A stretch of DNA of 64,000 nt from Procambarus clarkii (GCF_040958095.1 NC_091220.1:18940393-19004392); one strand, 5' to 3'. Shown: positions 11,757 through 22,010, numbered from the stretch's first letter. Notes: generated by a model from the letters alone, not told the origin. Made by a program: numbers and translations.

Positions 11757-11945
11757 TGATGGGGGGGACTATCAGGAGAAAGCGCCAAGGCATTACGACT
11801 TTATAGCTCTGTGAAGGGGTCAGGATAATGATTTGGGATGGGACGGGTGGAAGGAATGGTGCCCAGCCACATGGACGGTCGGGGATTGAACGCCGACCTG
11901 CATGAAGCGAGACCGTCGCTCTACCGTCCAGCCCAAGTAGTTGGG
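11757..11945 (-). mobile_element. SINE-3 copy (tRNA-derived)
   Basis: On the minus strand: TTGGGCTGGACGGTAGAGCG (A-box region), then GGCGTTCAATCCCCGACCG (B-box region), then a body with CCATCCCAAATC and a tail of the TAGTCGTAATGGCTTGGCG type. Same family as 16494, 22611 and 24552. It is flanked by G runs on both sides. Confidence 0.85.
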
Positions 11946-11994
11946 GGGGGGGGGGTGGAAGTGTTGGTTGTACTATGATTTTTTTAATTGCCAG

Positions 11995-12120
11995 TTGATA
12001 CCTGGTTGATGGGGTTCTGCGAGTTCTTCTACTCCCCAAGCCCGGCCCGAGGCCAGGCTTGACTTGTGAGAGTTTGGTCCACCAGGCTGTTGCTTGGAGC
12101 GGCCCGCAGGCCCACATACC
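11995..12120 (+). repeat. Dispersed repeat with GGCCCGAGGCCAGGC palindrome
   Basis: Sequence around AGCCCGGCCCGAGGCCAGGC and TCCACCAGGCTGTTGCTTGG. The same text occurs inverted at 26560-26690 and in part at 55470. Its origin is probably a LINE or SINE tail. Confidence 0.6.
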
Positions 12121-12383
12121 CAGTTCTCGTTCTATATCTCTAAGAACAAGACATGATTCAACGTAAACACACTAGTTATCATCAAAGTACATAGCCCAAC
12201 AGCACGAGGGAAAGAAATATTATAATCCTAAGTAATGCATAACTGACGTAAATAGGACAAGATATTTTAAAGAAATCGTACGGAAACTAAAGCAAAGTTG
12301 CACTACGGCTACTGTGTTGAAATATCAATAGCAGTTATACCTTTTGCTCAAACTGTGTGTATTTTAACTTCATGTAAATGAAT

Positions 12384-12480
12384 CGACTTGAGAATGGTCC
12401 AGGACGGACCGAAACGTCGTCCCTTCACCTTCTAGTGTGTGGTCTGGTCAACATATTTCAGCCACGTTATTGTGACTCAT
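12384..12480 (+). repeat. Dispersed repeat (CGAAACGTCG family)
   Basis: Contains CTTGAGAATGGTCCAGGACG, CCGAAACGTCGTCCCTTCAC and CTTCTAGTGTGTGGTCTGG. It recurs inverted at 28474-28545, and its end recurs at 31780. Confidence 0.7.
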
Positions 12481-12839
12481 CATCTGCCTGTGTATTTTAA
12501 GTTTGAAATCAAGACGAGGCGTTCTCGATGACCAGGAAATGTATATATAAATTATATGATAAGGTGGATACCTACCACAATCCAGGGCTACCCTGGATAA
12601 CTACCACAACCCAGCACTGTGACGATAGACAGGGTTATCAAGACCAGGGAGAGCGCGCCAGGCCGAATTGTGGTGGTGGAAGTTTGAGATGTCAATATTG
12701 ATGTCAATATGTCAGGGCACCGGCGGCTGTGGAGATATTGATAAGTGTACATGTTTGCCATGTATTCTCGGTCTCGTGATTTGACAAGTGTTTAATATGT
12801 ACCTTTGACTTAACCATAAGTGTACGAACCTATAGATCA

Positions 12840-13101
12840 GGGGCCAGATTCACGAAAGCACTTACGCAAGCAGTTACGAACGTGTACATCTTTCCTCAAT
12901 CTTTGACGGCTTTGGTTACATTTATTAAGCAGTTTACAAGCATAAAAACTTGCCAATCAACTGTTGTTATTGTTATAAACAGCCTCCTGGTGCTTCGGAG
13001 CTCATTAACTGTTTAATAATTGTAAACAAAGCCGCCAAAGATTGAGGAAAGATGTTCAGATTCGTAAGTGCTTGCGTAAGTGCTTTCGTGAATTTGGCCC
13101 C
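12840..13101. mobile_element. Palindromic MITE, full copy
   Basis: Begins GGGGCCAGATTCACGAAAGC and ends in its inverse (TTTCGTGAATTTGGCCCC). The terminal inverted repeats are about 75 bp and the whole is about 262 bp. The interior includes TGTTGTTATTGTTATAAACA. It has no ORF. It is inserted next to LINE sequence that is also next to the 20837 copy. Confidence 0.9.
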
Positions 13102-13470
13102 AGACCTCCAGAACTAAGAGAGATGAGTTACGAGGAAAAGCTACGCGAATGATGACAATTGTTCAAGGAGACATGATTACCATATGCAAAATTCTAAGGA
13201 AAAATTGATACGGTAAATAAAAACAGATTATTTAACACGGGTGGGGCTTGCACAAGGTGGAAACTGAGTATCCAAATAAACCTCAGTCATAAGAACTTTT
13301 TCAGTATCGTAGTTAATAAATGAAATGTACTTGGAAGTGATGTAGTGGCTGACGCCACACACAGTTTCAAATGTAGATATGATGGAGCCCAATAGGCTCA
13401 GGAACTGTACACCAGTTGATTAACAGGACCAAAGATCCCAACCTCAACCCCGCAAGCACAACTAGACGAG
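13102..13470 (+). mobile_element. LINE reverse-transcriptase C-terminus relic
   Basis: Carries the end of a non-LTR reverse transcriptase in broken frames: ELREMSYEEKLRE, then a segment matching KNFFSVRVVNKWNALGSDVV, then SFKCRYD. After the stop comes the family 3' text with CCGCAAGCACAACTAG. The same 3' end recurs at 15108, 19948, 38265 and 40535. Confidence 0.75.
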
Positions 13471-13611
13471 TATCTACATGGCTAGTAGGAGGTGTATGAA
13501 GAACTAGACCTCACTCACTCCTAGACACTGGTAGGTAGGCGAGTACTAACACATCAAACAAAACATGTCTACGGGGCAAGTAACAAAATCAGTAGACAGA
13601 CATTGTCATAT

Positions 13612-14460
13612 GGGGGTGCATACTAAACTATTACTCACAGGATGAGTATGGGGTGCACACTAAACTATTACTCACAGGATGAGTATGGGGTGCACACTAA
13701 ACTATTACTCACAGGATGAGTATGGGGTGCACACTAAACTATTACTCACAGGATGAGTATGGGGTGCACACTAAACTGCTGCTCACAGGATGAGTATGGG
13801 GTGCACACTAAACTGCTGCTCACAGGATGAGTATGGGGTGCATACTAAACTGCTGCTCACAGGATGAGTATGGAGTGCACACTAAACTGCTGCTCACAGG
13901 ATGAGTAAGGAGTGCACACTAAACTGCTGCTCACAGGATGAGTAAGGAGTGCACACTAAACTGCTGCTCACAGGATGAGTATGGGGTGCACACTAAACTG
14001 CTGCTCACAGGATGAGTAAGGAGTGCACACTAAACTGCTGCTCACAGGATGAGTAAGGAGTGCACACTAAACTGCTGCTCACAGGATGAGTAAGGAGTGC
14101 ACACTAAACTGCTGCTCACAGGATGAGTATGGGGTGCACACTAAACTGCTGCTCACAGGATGAGTAAGGAGTGCACACTAAACTGCTGCTCACAGGATGA
14201 GTAAGGAGTGCACACTAAACTACTCCTCACAGGATGATTATGAGGTGCACACTAAACTACCGCTCACAGGATGAGTATGGGGTGCACAATAAACTACTGC
14301 TCACAGGATGAGTATGGGGTGCACACTAAACTACTGCTCACAGGATGAGTATGGGATGTGCACACTAAACAACTGTTCACAGGATGAGTATGGGGTGCAC
14401 CATAAACTACTGCTCACAGGATGAGTATGGAGTGCATAATAAACTACTGCTCACAGGATT
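13612..14460 (+). repeat. 37-bp minisatellite, about 23 copies
   Basis: The unit contains ACTGCTGCTCACAGGATGAG followed by TATGGGGTGCACACTAA. Variants (ATTACTC, GCTGCTC; TATGGGG, TAAGGAG) occur in blocks. The unit matches the 3' module of a dispersed element seen singly at 17470 and inverted at 32430 and 55857. Confidence 0.95.
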
Positions 14461-15107
14461 AATCGAAACCGAACCTCTTTGACTCAGGGAGCGACCATAT
14501 TGAAGAGCCTAAACTCTAAACAAACCATCTAAATTTAGACGGTGTCATCTAAAAACAAGATGACACCATCACCAGTTTGGACGGACACCAACTGCGATAA
14601 AGTGTGAGGACCACACGGTAAAGAAACTTGCTTAATTGGTAGATAGTTTATAGCCAATGGGTGGCTTCGGGACACGTGTGTGAGCTAGGAGGAGTTTGAC
14701 AAAAGAGGAAAGGAGGGCTGGGTGAGAGTTTGACAAGAGGAAAGGGCTTGTTGGGGAGGCTTGATTGAAGAATGGGGCGTCTTGAGAATGGGGAAAAAGA
14801 GAAGGGATATGGTCAGAAGGTATGGCCGTGGACAGTACTTACAGCAGCAACAGCAGCAGCCGGTGGTGGACAAGGAGTGGCTCACGTGTTCCACGCACAC
14901 CATACTTATCCCAGCCCCCCCACACACACACACCCAGCCTCCCAGACAGCAAGCACTTGGCGCACGCAGACGCGCATACCCTTCCCACGCCCCTCAAGTC
15001 GATCATGAACACCATGCAAGCAAGTCCGTCACCCTGAGCAGAACACACAGTATCCCCACACTACAAGTGATCATCCTGTGATGCTCTCACATACAGATAT
15101 GTCTACA
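14461..15107. other. No gene seen
   Basis: Low-complexity stretches (AGCAGCAACAGCAGCAGC near 14841; CACACACAC near 14921) create overlapping ORFs on both strands without convincing protein composition. Confidence 0.5.
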
Positions 15108-15205
15108 CAATATGATAGAGCCCAGTAGGCTCGAGAATCTGTACACCAGTCGATTGACAGTTGAGAGGCGGGACCAAAGAGGCAAAGCTCAACCCACGCA
15201 AGCAC
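15108..15205 (+). mobile_element. LINE 3' end fragment
   Basis: TAGAGCCCAGTAGGCTCGAG, CACCAGTCGATTGACAG and GGACCAAAGAGGC match the post-stop part of the LINE at 13102 and 19948. Confidence 0.7.
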
Positions 15206-16214
15206 AAATAGGTGACAGGATTCTGCCAATACCAGCTACACTGGCCTGTCCTTTACCTACACTCGCTGAGACAGTAAACCACCATGCTGGACGGACTTCT
15301 GTCACCCACCCGTCTCTACTAACATACAAGGACAAATACAAAAATAAGTACTTTAAATAAAACATTATATTCTCCTCTCACAACCAAACTTTTAACAAAA
15401 ATTATGCCTGGAATAAAGACACTAACAAAACCCATTGCTAAAGGTATACATCAACAACAATAACTGAACAGAACAATTCAGTAACAACTACACAATACAC
15501 CAGAATACAACCAAACCTGTAAAGTCTCCAACTTTAATAGTCCACATTCATATCAATACAAATAGATAAATTAATAAAAAAAAACTGCGAAAATAAATAT
15601 ATCCCTGTAATTTAAAAGTACAGGGACAAAAATATATGATTTTTTGTATAATTAAAACCAGTATTACAATGGATATAAAAGGCCCTTGTATCATAGGCTC
15701 TATTTTCGTCCAGTAACGCAAGCTAATGTAGCCTAGTGTATTCAGGTACTCGCAGGATTCTCACAAAAGCCTACTGGGTGCAAGAATTAGTACGCGTGTT
15801 ACTTATACTAATCCATTTGCATTTGTGGCGAACTATTTACATACAGGATTTTAATGTGCCAATCCTTGCCCACAACGAAGCCTGCTATGGATGGAGGGAG
15901 AAAGTTCCAGGGTAAATATTTCCCACCCACACACTACCAAATTTGGGATAAATTGGGCCGAGTGTTGGAACAATAGAATTTATAACAATATTTTAGACAT
16001 CTTTTCATCGTTCGCGATAAAGATATATTTCAAATTCCTTAATATTTTGTCCGTATGCCATTAAATAATGATGCAGGGTACGTAGAACATTTTTCCATAG
16101 TTTACATTGGTTTTTATTATAGAGGGATTTTGTCAAGCTGTGCGATATCCTGCCCCCACACACACACGAGGGCGGGGCAGTGGTAGCCCGCCCATCTTCC
16201 CTACGGAAAGATCA
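15206..16214. other. No gene seen
   Basis: AT-rich, with no supported exon or repeat family. A small hairpin (TCCCTGTA/TACAGGGA) lies near 15602-15626. Confidence 0.5.
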
Positions 16215-16400
16215 AGTTTGAGGAGCTGTTTACTTGAGACAGTTATAAGCAAGTCCCAGCTGTGTCTGGGTACAAGTGACAGGATGAACAACCCAGCGGG
16301 TTTTCTTCCTATTGGGGAGTGTTGTACATGCTGCTATGGCGGTGTGTCCACTCACAAGATGAGTGGCGCTGCCCAATAAACTCGCCCCTTGGGGCTAAAT
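16215..16400 (+). mobile_element. AATAAAC element, single-unit copy
   Basis: Short dispersed element: GAGACAGTTATAAGCAAGTC, then AAGTGACAGGATGAACAACC, then one copy of a 51-bp-type module (CTATGGCGGTGTGTCCACTC, ACAAGATGAGTGGCGCTGCC), ending CAATAAACTCGCCCCTTGG. A second copy is at 51494, and a third (53521) has the module amplified about 26 times. All three keep a short ORF starting MNNPAGFLPIGE. Confidence 0.8.
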
Positions 16401-16493
16401 TTAAATCAAGACTTCCACGTCACCCTCCTCGCTTCCCCTCTCCTCCCAGCACGCACCTTAGGCCACCATTCATTATTCTTGACTCCCATCACT

Positions 16494-16664
16494 TGGGCTG
16501 GACGGTAGAGCGACGGTCTCGCTTCACGCAGGTCGGTGTTCAATCCCCGACCGTCCATAAGTGGTTGGGGCACCATTCCTTTCCCCCGTCCCATCCCAAA
16601 TCCTTATCCTGACCCCCTTCCCAGTGCTATATAGTCGTAATGGCTTGGCGCTCCCCCCCCCCCC
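16494..16664 (+). mobile_element. SINE-3 copy (tRNA-derived)
   Basis: Plus-strand copy: TTGGGCTGGACGGTAGAGCG, GTGTTCAATCCCCGACCG, then CCCATCCCAAATCCTTATCC and AGTCGTAATGGCTTGGCGC, ending in a C run. Confidence 0.88.
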
Positions 16665-16699
16665 CCGAAGAATCGTTAAACGAACTAACTCTCACAAGC

Positions 16700-16975
16700 C
16701 TACAGGAAAGATAAAACACAGGGGACATGATTACAACATAAAAGATCCTGAGGGGAATAGACAAAATCAGCCTCAAAACACACAAGTCGAAGAAATGCAA
16801 GGAATTAAAGTACTAGTTCTTGAAGCCACCTCCATCCACAACTTTAAAAGGCCAGGTTTGACAAAGAATTCGAACGGTAGAGTAGTTCAATTATCAGGCA
16901 ATGGACATAAAGAGCCAAACTTCACCTGCACATGCTCAAACAGAAAACGGGACAGTACATCATTTTCGTGAGCCG
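16700..16975 (+). mobile_element. LINE reverse-transcriptase C-terminal relic
   Basis: Fragments such as KHRGHDYNIKDPEGNRQNQ match the RRGD.I..YKIL.GI tail of non-LTR reverse transcriptases after frame errors. It is paired with the copy at 1995. Confidence 0.5.
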
Positions 16976-17198
16976 ATTTCATTTCAAATCACGTCAATTT
17001 TTGGCCTTACCGCGCATACGAGCGAAAAGCAATGTTATTTTTAAGAGGACGGGTTGCTCAATGATCTCTTCGGCTACCCCACGCGCCTCTTATCACCCAA
17101 TTCAATTAAAAAAATAGCAAATAGTTAACGGAGTCTTGGGAGATTCCACAAGGGACGTGCCGCGGCATGCCACACTGGCATGAAGCCCAACCACCTGT

Positions 17199-17458
17199 GG
17201 GGCCAGATTCACCAAGCAGTTACGCAAGCACTTACGAACGTGTACATCTTTCCCCAATTTTTGGCGGCTTTGGTTACATTTATTAATAAACAGTTTACAA
17301 GCATGAAAACTTGCCAATCAACTGTTGTTATTGTTATAAACAGCCTCCTGGTGCTTCCGAGCTCATTAACTGTTTAATAATTGTAAACAAAGCCGCCAAA
17401 GATTGAGAAAAGATGCACAGGTTCGTAAGTGCTTGCGTAACTGCTTCGTGTAATCCTG
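17199..17458. mobile_element. Palindromic MITE copy
   Basis: GGGGCCAGATTCACCAAGCA at the left, the shared interior, and the inverted right end worn down to TTCGTGTAATCCTG. Confidence 0.85.
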
Positions 17459-17469
17459 TTTTTTTTTTG

Positions 17470-17515
17470 CGCTACCGCTCACAGGATGAGTATGGGGTGC
17501 ACAATAAACTAGCCT
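17470..17515 (+). repeat. Single 37-bp-type module
   Basis: One unit (CTACCGCTCACAGGATGAG, TATGGGGTGCACAATAAAC) directly after the MITE. Confidence 0.8.
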
Positions 17516-17559
17516 CCTCCGGCGGCAACAATAAAAAAAATAACTTGTGGTGGTTCCGA

Positions 17560-17945
17560 GGATCAACATCCCTGAGGCCCGGTCTATGACCAGGCCTCCT
17601 GGTTAGTTATCTGGTCAACCAGGCTGTTGGACGCGGCTACCCGCAGCCTAACGCATGAATCAAAGCCTGGTGGATCAGGTATCCTTTATACGCGTTTATC
17701 AAGTCCTCTCCTGAACACAGTGAAAGGTCGGCCAATTATGTTCCTTATGTGTATAGAGGGATAGACTCATAGACTTATGTGTATAGAGGCTGTGACTCAT
17801 ACGTCAGGCTGCGAGCAGCCGCGTCGAACAGCCTGGTTGATCAGTCCAGCAACCAGGAGGCCTGGTCGACGACCGGGCCGCGGGGACACTAAAGCCCGGA
17901 AGCACCTCAAGGTAACCTCAAGGTAACCTCAAGGGAGATTATTGA
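17560..17945. repeat. Dispersed tail repeats (GACCGGGCCGCGGGGAC type)
   Basis: Two segments (17560-17700 and 17800-17945) resemble the SINE-1 tail and an associated repeat: CAACCAGGCTGTTGGACGCG and GACGACCGGGCCGCGGGGAC, then CTCAAGGTAACCTCAAGG. Confidence 0.55.
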
Positions 17946-18048
17946 GAGGTCTTGGGCCCATGTTGATAGAGCTCTCTCTTAGCGTACCTATTGAACCTGT
18001 TTGTCAATAGGCCTATTTTGCACATCCTTCCATGCCTCTTGGTATGTA

Positions 18049-18301
18049 GGTTATCTTGAGGTTATCTTGAGATGATTTCGGGGCTTTAGTGTCCCCGCGG
18101 CCCGGTCCTCGACCAGCCCTCCACCCCCAGGAAGCAGCCCGTGACAGCTGACTAACACCCAGGTACCTATTTTACTGCTAGGTAACAGGGGGCATAGGGT
18201 AAAATAAACTCTGCTCATTATTTCTTGCCGGCGCCTGGGATCGAACCCAGGACCACAGGATCACAAGTCCCGCGTGCTGTCCGCTCGGCCGACCGGCTCC
18301 C
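18049..18301 (-). mobile_element. SINE-1 copy, near full length
   Basis: Minus-strand copy from the tRNA-like head (GGTCGGCCGAGCGGACAGCA) to the tail (CATCTCAAGATAACCTCAAG). Confidence 0.92.
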
Positions 18302-18545
18302 TTTACAGACATTATGAATAGAAAAAACCATCTAATAATTATTGAATGGGGCATATGAAGTTAAAATCAATTGTGTAATATTAATCGAATACTCGCCAAT
18401 GTTTCATTAATAGTTTCTTATTTTGTTTACTTCGTATTTTAACGAGTCCAAGCACGTGGTCGCTGGCCCGCCAGCACTCGGCAACCCTCAGGATATAAAT
18501 GCCAGGAGTTGCCAGTACCCAGAGCCAGCACTGTGGCCCCATGTC

Positions 18546-18735
18546 AACTATGAAATTGAAATAAGTTTATTGAGGTCAAATACACACAAAGGGATGAGGT
18601 AGCTCAAGCTATTCTCACCCCGTTCAGTACATCGTGTTAATACATACATAGACACACATCACAAACAATAAACATATTACCGAACATTCTGAGAGATAAA
18701 CATATACATTTCCAACAAAAGTTTCCAACCGAGTC
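18546..18735 (-). mobile_element. LINE 3' end ending in AATAAACTT
   Basis: The reverse complement matches 49860-50012 over more than 120 bp (AACACGATGTACTGAACGGG, CCTCAATAAACTTATTTCAA). It is probably the 3' end of a retroelement with its polyadenylation signal. Confidence 0.65.
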
Positions 18736-18753
18736 ATTGCCGAGTACAGGAAG

Positions 18754-18755
<2 letters not shown>

Positions 18756-18851
<96 letters not shown>

Positions 18852-18963
18852 CAAACCTTTTGGCATAAATACTAAACAAAAGGGTGTTGTTGTCAACACA
18901 AATCCGTATGTTTGGTAGGTTGTCATGCATTGTCATGGCAATTATCCTTGACATTTCTTCTTG

Positions 18964-19047
<84 letters not shown>
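18756..19047. repeat. Inverted (GT)n/(AC)n microsatellite pair
   Basis: (TG)n at 18756-18850 and (CA)n at 18965-19047 flank a 114-bp unique spacer, so the arms could pair. A short C-rich and ACCCA-rich tract follows to about 19190. Confidence 0.95.
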
Positions 19048-19049
<2 letters not shown>

Positions 19050-19340
19050 AACCTCCACCCACTAACCCCCCCCCCCTTCTCCCCCCACTACACACACACG
19101 TAGCTAACTTATAAGCAGAGCCCCCACACACCCAACCCACACACCCACCCAACCCACACACCCACCCAACCCACACACCACAATAAGAGCATGCATGTTG
19201 ATGTTAACATAAGTTAACAAAACTAGTGAAGGAGCCAAGACTGTCAAGTATGGGGGGTGTTTCGAGACAGGTTTGGACAACATGTATACACATACATGGT
19301 CTGTGAGATGAGGAAGCTCCAACTGCCAGTGTGGACAAGG

Positions 19341-19506
19341 AGGTTATCTTGAGGTTATCTTGAGATGATTTCGGGGCTTTTTATTGTCCCCGCGGCCCGG
19401 TCCTCGACCAGGTCTCCACCCCCAGGAAGCAGCCCGTGACAGCTGACTAACACCCAGGTACCTATTTTACTGCTAGATAACAGGGGCATAGGGTGAAAGA
19501 AACTCT
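19341..19506 (-). mobile_element. SINE-1 copy, 5'-truncated
   Basis: The tail and body are present. The copy stops at GAAACTCT and is joined directly to an inverted LINE 3' end (19505-19570), so the tRNA-like head is missing. Confidence 0.85.
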
Positions 19507-19633
19507 TTGTACTCGCCTAGTTGTGCTTGCGGGGGGTTGAGCTTTGGCTCTTTGGTCCCACCTCTCTACCGTCAATTGGGGTTGAGGCTGGTATTAAGAG
19601 ACCACAGCCCCAACGCCCAGACCCAGGATTTGC

Positions 19634-19868
19634 CAGGCATTCACACAACCACTTACGAAGCCTGTACATCTTTCCTTAATCATGACAGCTTTGTTTACAT
19701 TTAATAAATGATTTATGAGCTCGGAAGCACTACGAGGCTGTTTATAACAATAATAATCTTGGGTTTTAGTGTCCAAGCTCGTAAACTGTGTAAATATATG
19801 TAATCAAAGGCGCCATGAGCAAGGAAAGATCTACAGGTTTTGTAAGTGGTAGCGTAAATGCGTGTTGA
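19634..19868. mobile_element. Old diverged MITE copy
   Basis: Shares the interior (CTGTACATCTTTCCTTAATC, GGCTGTTTATAACAATAA) and terminal inverted layout, but with many substitutions. Confidence 0.6.
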
Positions 19869-19888
19869 ATCCCAGTCCAGTCGTTGCC

Positions 19889-19947
<59 letters not shown>
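19889..19947. repeat. (CA)n microsatellite
   Basis: About 28 CA units, flanked on the right by LINE sequence. Confidence 0.97.
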
Positions 19948-20205
19948 GGGGACACAGGTGGAAACTGAGTACCCAAATGAGCCACAGAGACATTAGAAAG
20001 AACTTTTTCAGTGTCAGAGTAGTTAATAAATGGAATGCATTAGGAAGTAATGTGGTGGAGGCTGACTCCATACACAGTTTCAAATGTAGATATGACAGAG
20101 CCCAATAAGCTCAGGAATCTGTACATCAGTTGATTGACGGTTGAGAGGCGAGACCAAAGAGCCAGAGCTCAACCCCCGCAAACACAACTAGTTGAGTACA
20201 CAAAA
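19948..20205 (+). mobile_element. LINE reverse-transcriptase C-terminus and 3' end
   Basis: An open stretch translates as GHRWKLSTQMSHRDIRKNFF, SVRVVNKWNALGSNVVEAD and SIHSFKCRYDRAQ, then stop. This is the conserved end of an arthropod non-LTR reverse transcriptase ORF2. The 3' end follows with CCCCCGCAAACACAACTAG. Confidence 0.8.
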
Positions 20206-20511
20206 GAAGGCTGGTCCTAGAGCAAAGAGAAAAGAACTGCGAGGAAAGTCCTGACTTACAATTTGAGCCGTAATCTCTTACCAGTCAAGTGTTTGTAATT
20301 GGATAACAAGTCCACAGAATCACCTCATCTGGCTTAATCTACCGCCTCTACGAGCAAAGTCAACTAGGTCAGTGGTGGTTCCATTTGAGGGGGTCAAGAT
20401 AAGGTCACAAGCGCGGAACCGACGTTATCATACTAGCGTTATCTATCTTTTTAGACAATTAGCACATCAGTGTACACACGTCCCGCTGATAGCCCACCAG
20501 TCCTGTACATC

Positions 20512-20568
20512 TTGAGGTTATCTTGAGGTTATCTTGAGATGATTTCGGGGGCTTAGCGTCCCCGGCCG
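20512..20568 (-). mobile_element. SINE-1 tail only
   Basis: Only the 3' terminal part remains (GGTTATCTTGAGATGATTTC on the plus strand). Confidence 0.75.
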
Positions 20569-20836
20569 TACATGATCTCACAATACATATATTACTTCCC
20601 CCAAAAGAGCCGCCACTTAATATATCTATCTACACAGCGTTTCAGTGTCTAATATAGTGCTTCCTCGACTTTTCGGAACTCGCGGTCATATTTTCCAATG
20701 CTCGAAAATAGGGTCACACTTTCAAATTTGAAAAATGTCTAATCGGGGTATTCATTACATGCTAATTCTCGATGGTTCGGATATATTAGTATTCAGAATT
20801 TGGGTTCAGCGACACATCTGAAAACATCTAATGTCC

Positions 20837-21227
20837 AGGAGCCAGATTCACGAAGCAGTTACGCAAGTACTTACGAACCTGGGGCCAGATTCACGAAGCA
20901 GTTACGCAAGTACTTACGAACCTGGGGCCAGATTCACGAAGCAGTTACGCAAGTACTTACGAACCTGGGGCCAGATTCACGAAGCAGTTACGCAAAAACT
21001 TACGAACGTGTACATCTTTCCTCAATCTTTAACGGCTTTGGTTACATTTATTAAACAGTTTACAAGCATGAAAACTTGCCAGTCAACTGTTGTTATTGTT
21101 ATAAACAGCCTCCTGGTGCTTCGGAGCTCATTAACTGTTTAATAATTGTAAACAAAGCCGCCAAAGATTGAGGAAAGATGTTCAGATTCGTAAGTGCTTG
21201 CGTAAGTGCTTTCGTGAATTTGGCCCC
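20837..21227. mobile_element. MITE copy with amplified left end
   Basis: The first 43 bp of the MITE (CCAGATTCACGAAGCAGTTA to CTTACGAACCTGGG) are present four times in tandem before the normal interior and right end. The right boundary is intact (TTTCGTGAATTTGGCCCC). Confidence 0.9.
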
Positions 21228-21340
21228 AGACCTCCAGAACTAAGAGAGATGAGTTACGAGGAAAAGCTACGCGAATGATGACAATTGTTCAAGGAGACAT
21301 GATTACCATATGCAAAATTCTAAGGAAAAATTGATACGGT
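21228..21340 (+). mobile_element. LINE fragment shared with 13102 copy
   Basis: Identical or nearly so to 13102-13214 (AGACCTCCAGAACTAAGAGA, GATGACAATTGTTCAAGGAG, ending TTGATACGGTAA). It shows that the MITE and adjacent LINE were copied together. Confidence 0.85.
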
Positions 21341-22010
21341 AAGTCAGCCTCCACCACATCACTGCCTAATGCATTCCATTGGTTAACTGCTCTGACACTG
21401 AAAAAGTTCTTTCTTGAGTCCCTGTTGCTCATTTGGGTACTCAGTTTCTACCTGTGTCCCCTTATTCGCGTACCACCCGTGTTAAGCATTTTATCTATCT
21501 ACCCTGTCAATTCTTCTGACAATTTTGCAGATAGTGATCATGTCTTCCCTAACTCTCCCGTCTACCAGCGACGTTAGGTGCATTTCACGCAGCCTTTCCT
21601 CGTAACTCATGCCTCTTAGTTCTGGGACTAGCCTAGTGGCATACCTCTGCATTTTTTCCAATTTCATCTTGTGCTTGACAAGGTACGGGCTCCATGCTGG
21701 GGCCGCATACTCCAGGATTGGTCTTACATACGTGGTATACAAGGTTCCTGAAGGGTTAAATGAACAAATCCATAAGGGCCGCGACGAGGATTCGAACCTG
21801 CGCCCGGGAGCATCCCAGACACTGCCTTAATCGACTGAGCTACGACAGGGTTAAAAAGAGTTAACCCTGTCGTAGCTCAGTCGATTAAGGCAGTGTCTGG
21901 GATGCTCCCGGACGTAGGTTCGAATCCTCGTCACGGCCCTTGTGGATTTGTTCATTTGATGTATCACGTTAGTGTGATTTCTGTGTGTTCCTGAAGGCAG
22001 GCACACGAAC
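21341..22010 (-). pseudogene. LINE reverse-transcriptase C-terminal fragment
   Basis: Minus-strand ORF of 83 codons (21491-21742), MYTTYVRPILEYAAPAWSPY, then KMKLEKMQRYATRLVPELRG and REDMITICKIVRRID. This is the thumb and C-terminal region of a Jockey/CR1-like non-LTR reverse transcriptase, normally part of a protein of many hundreds of residues. It is 5'-truncated, and its upstream part is interrupted by the inverted-dimer SINE at 21755. The LINE sequence resumes at 21998. It is adjacent, head to head, to a plus-strand fragment of the same element (21228-21340). Confidence 0.85.
21755..21987 (+). mobile_element. SINE-2 inverted dimer with 10-bp target duplication
   Basis: Arms 21758-21854 and 21861-21957 are inverted copies, with a few mismatches over 97 bp, around AAAGAG. 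Each arm has a tRNA-like part with A-box (GTCGTAGCTCAGTCGATTAA) and B-box (GGTTCGAATCC). Only the right arm continues into the SINE tail (TATCACGTTAGTGTGATTTC). TTCCTGAAGG flanks both ends (21745-21754 and 21988-21997), and removing the element restores the LINE sequence. Confidence 0.9.

Noticed and set aside
11632..12117. 161-codon minus-strand ORF
   Set aside because: It overlaps a SINE-3 copy and G runs, with proline-rich low-complexity translation.
14685..15081. Cluster of ORFs on both strands near a CAG-type run
   Set aside because: Low-complexity DNA gives several competing frames, none with a domain or splice support.
18624..19176. ORFs of poly-(HT) or poly-(CV)
   Set aside because: Translations of GT/AC microsatellites.
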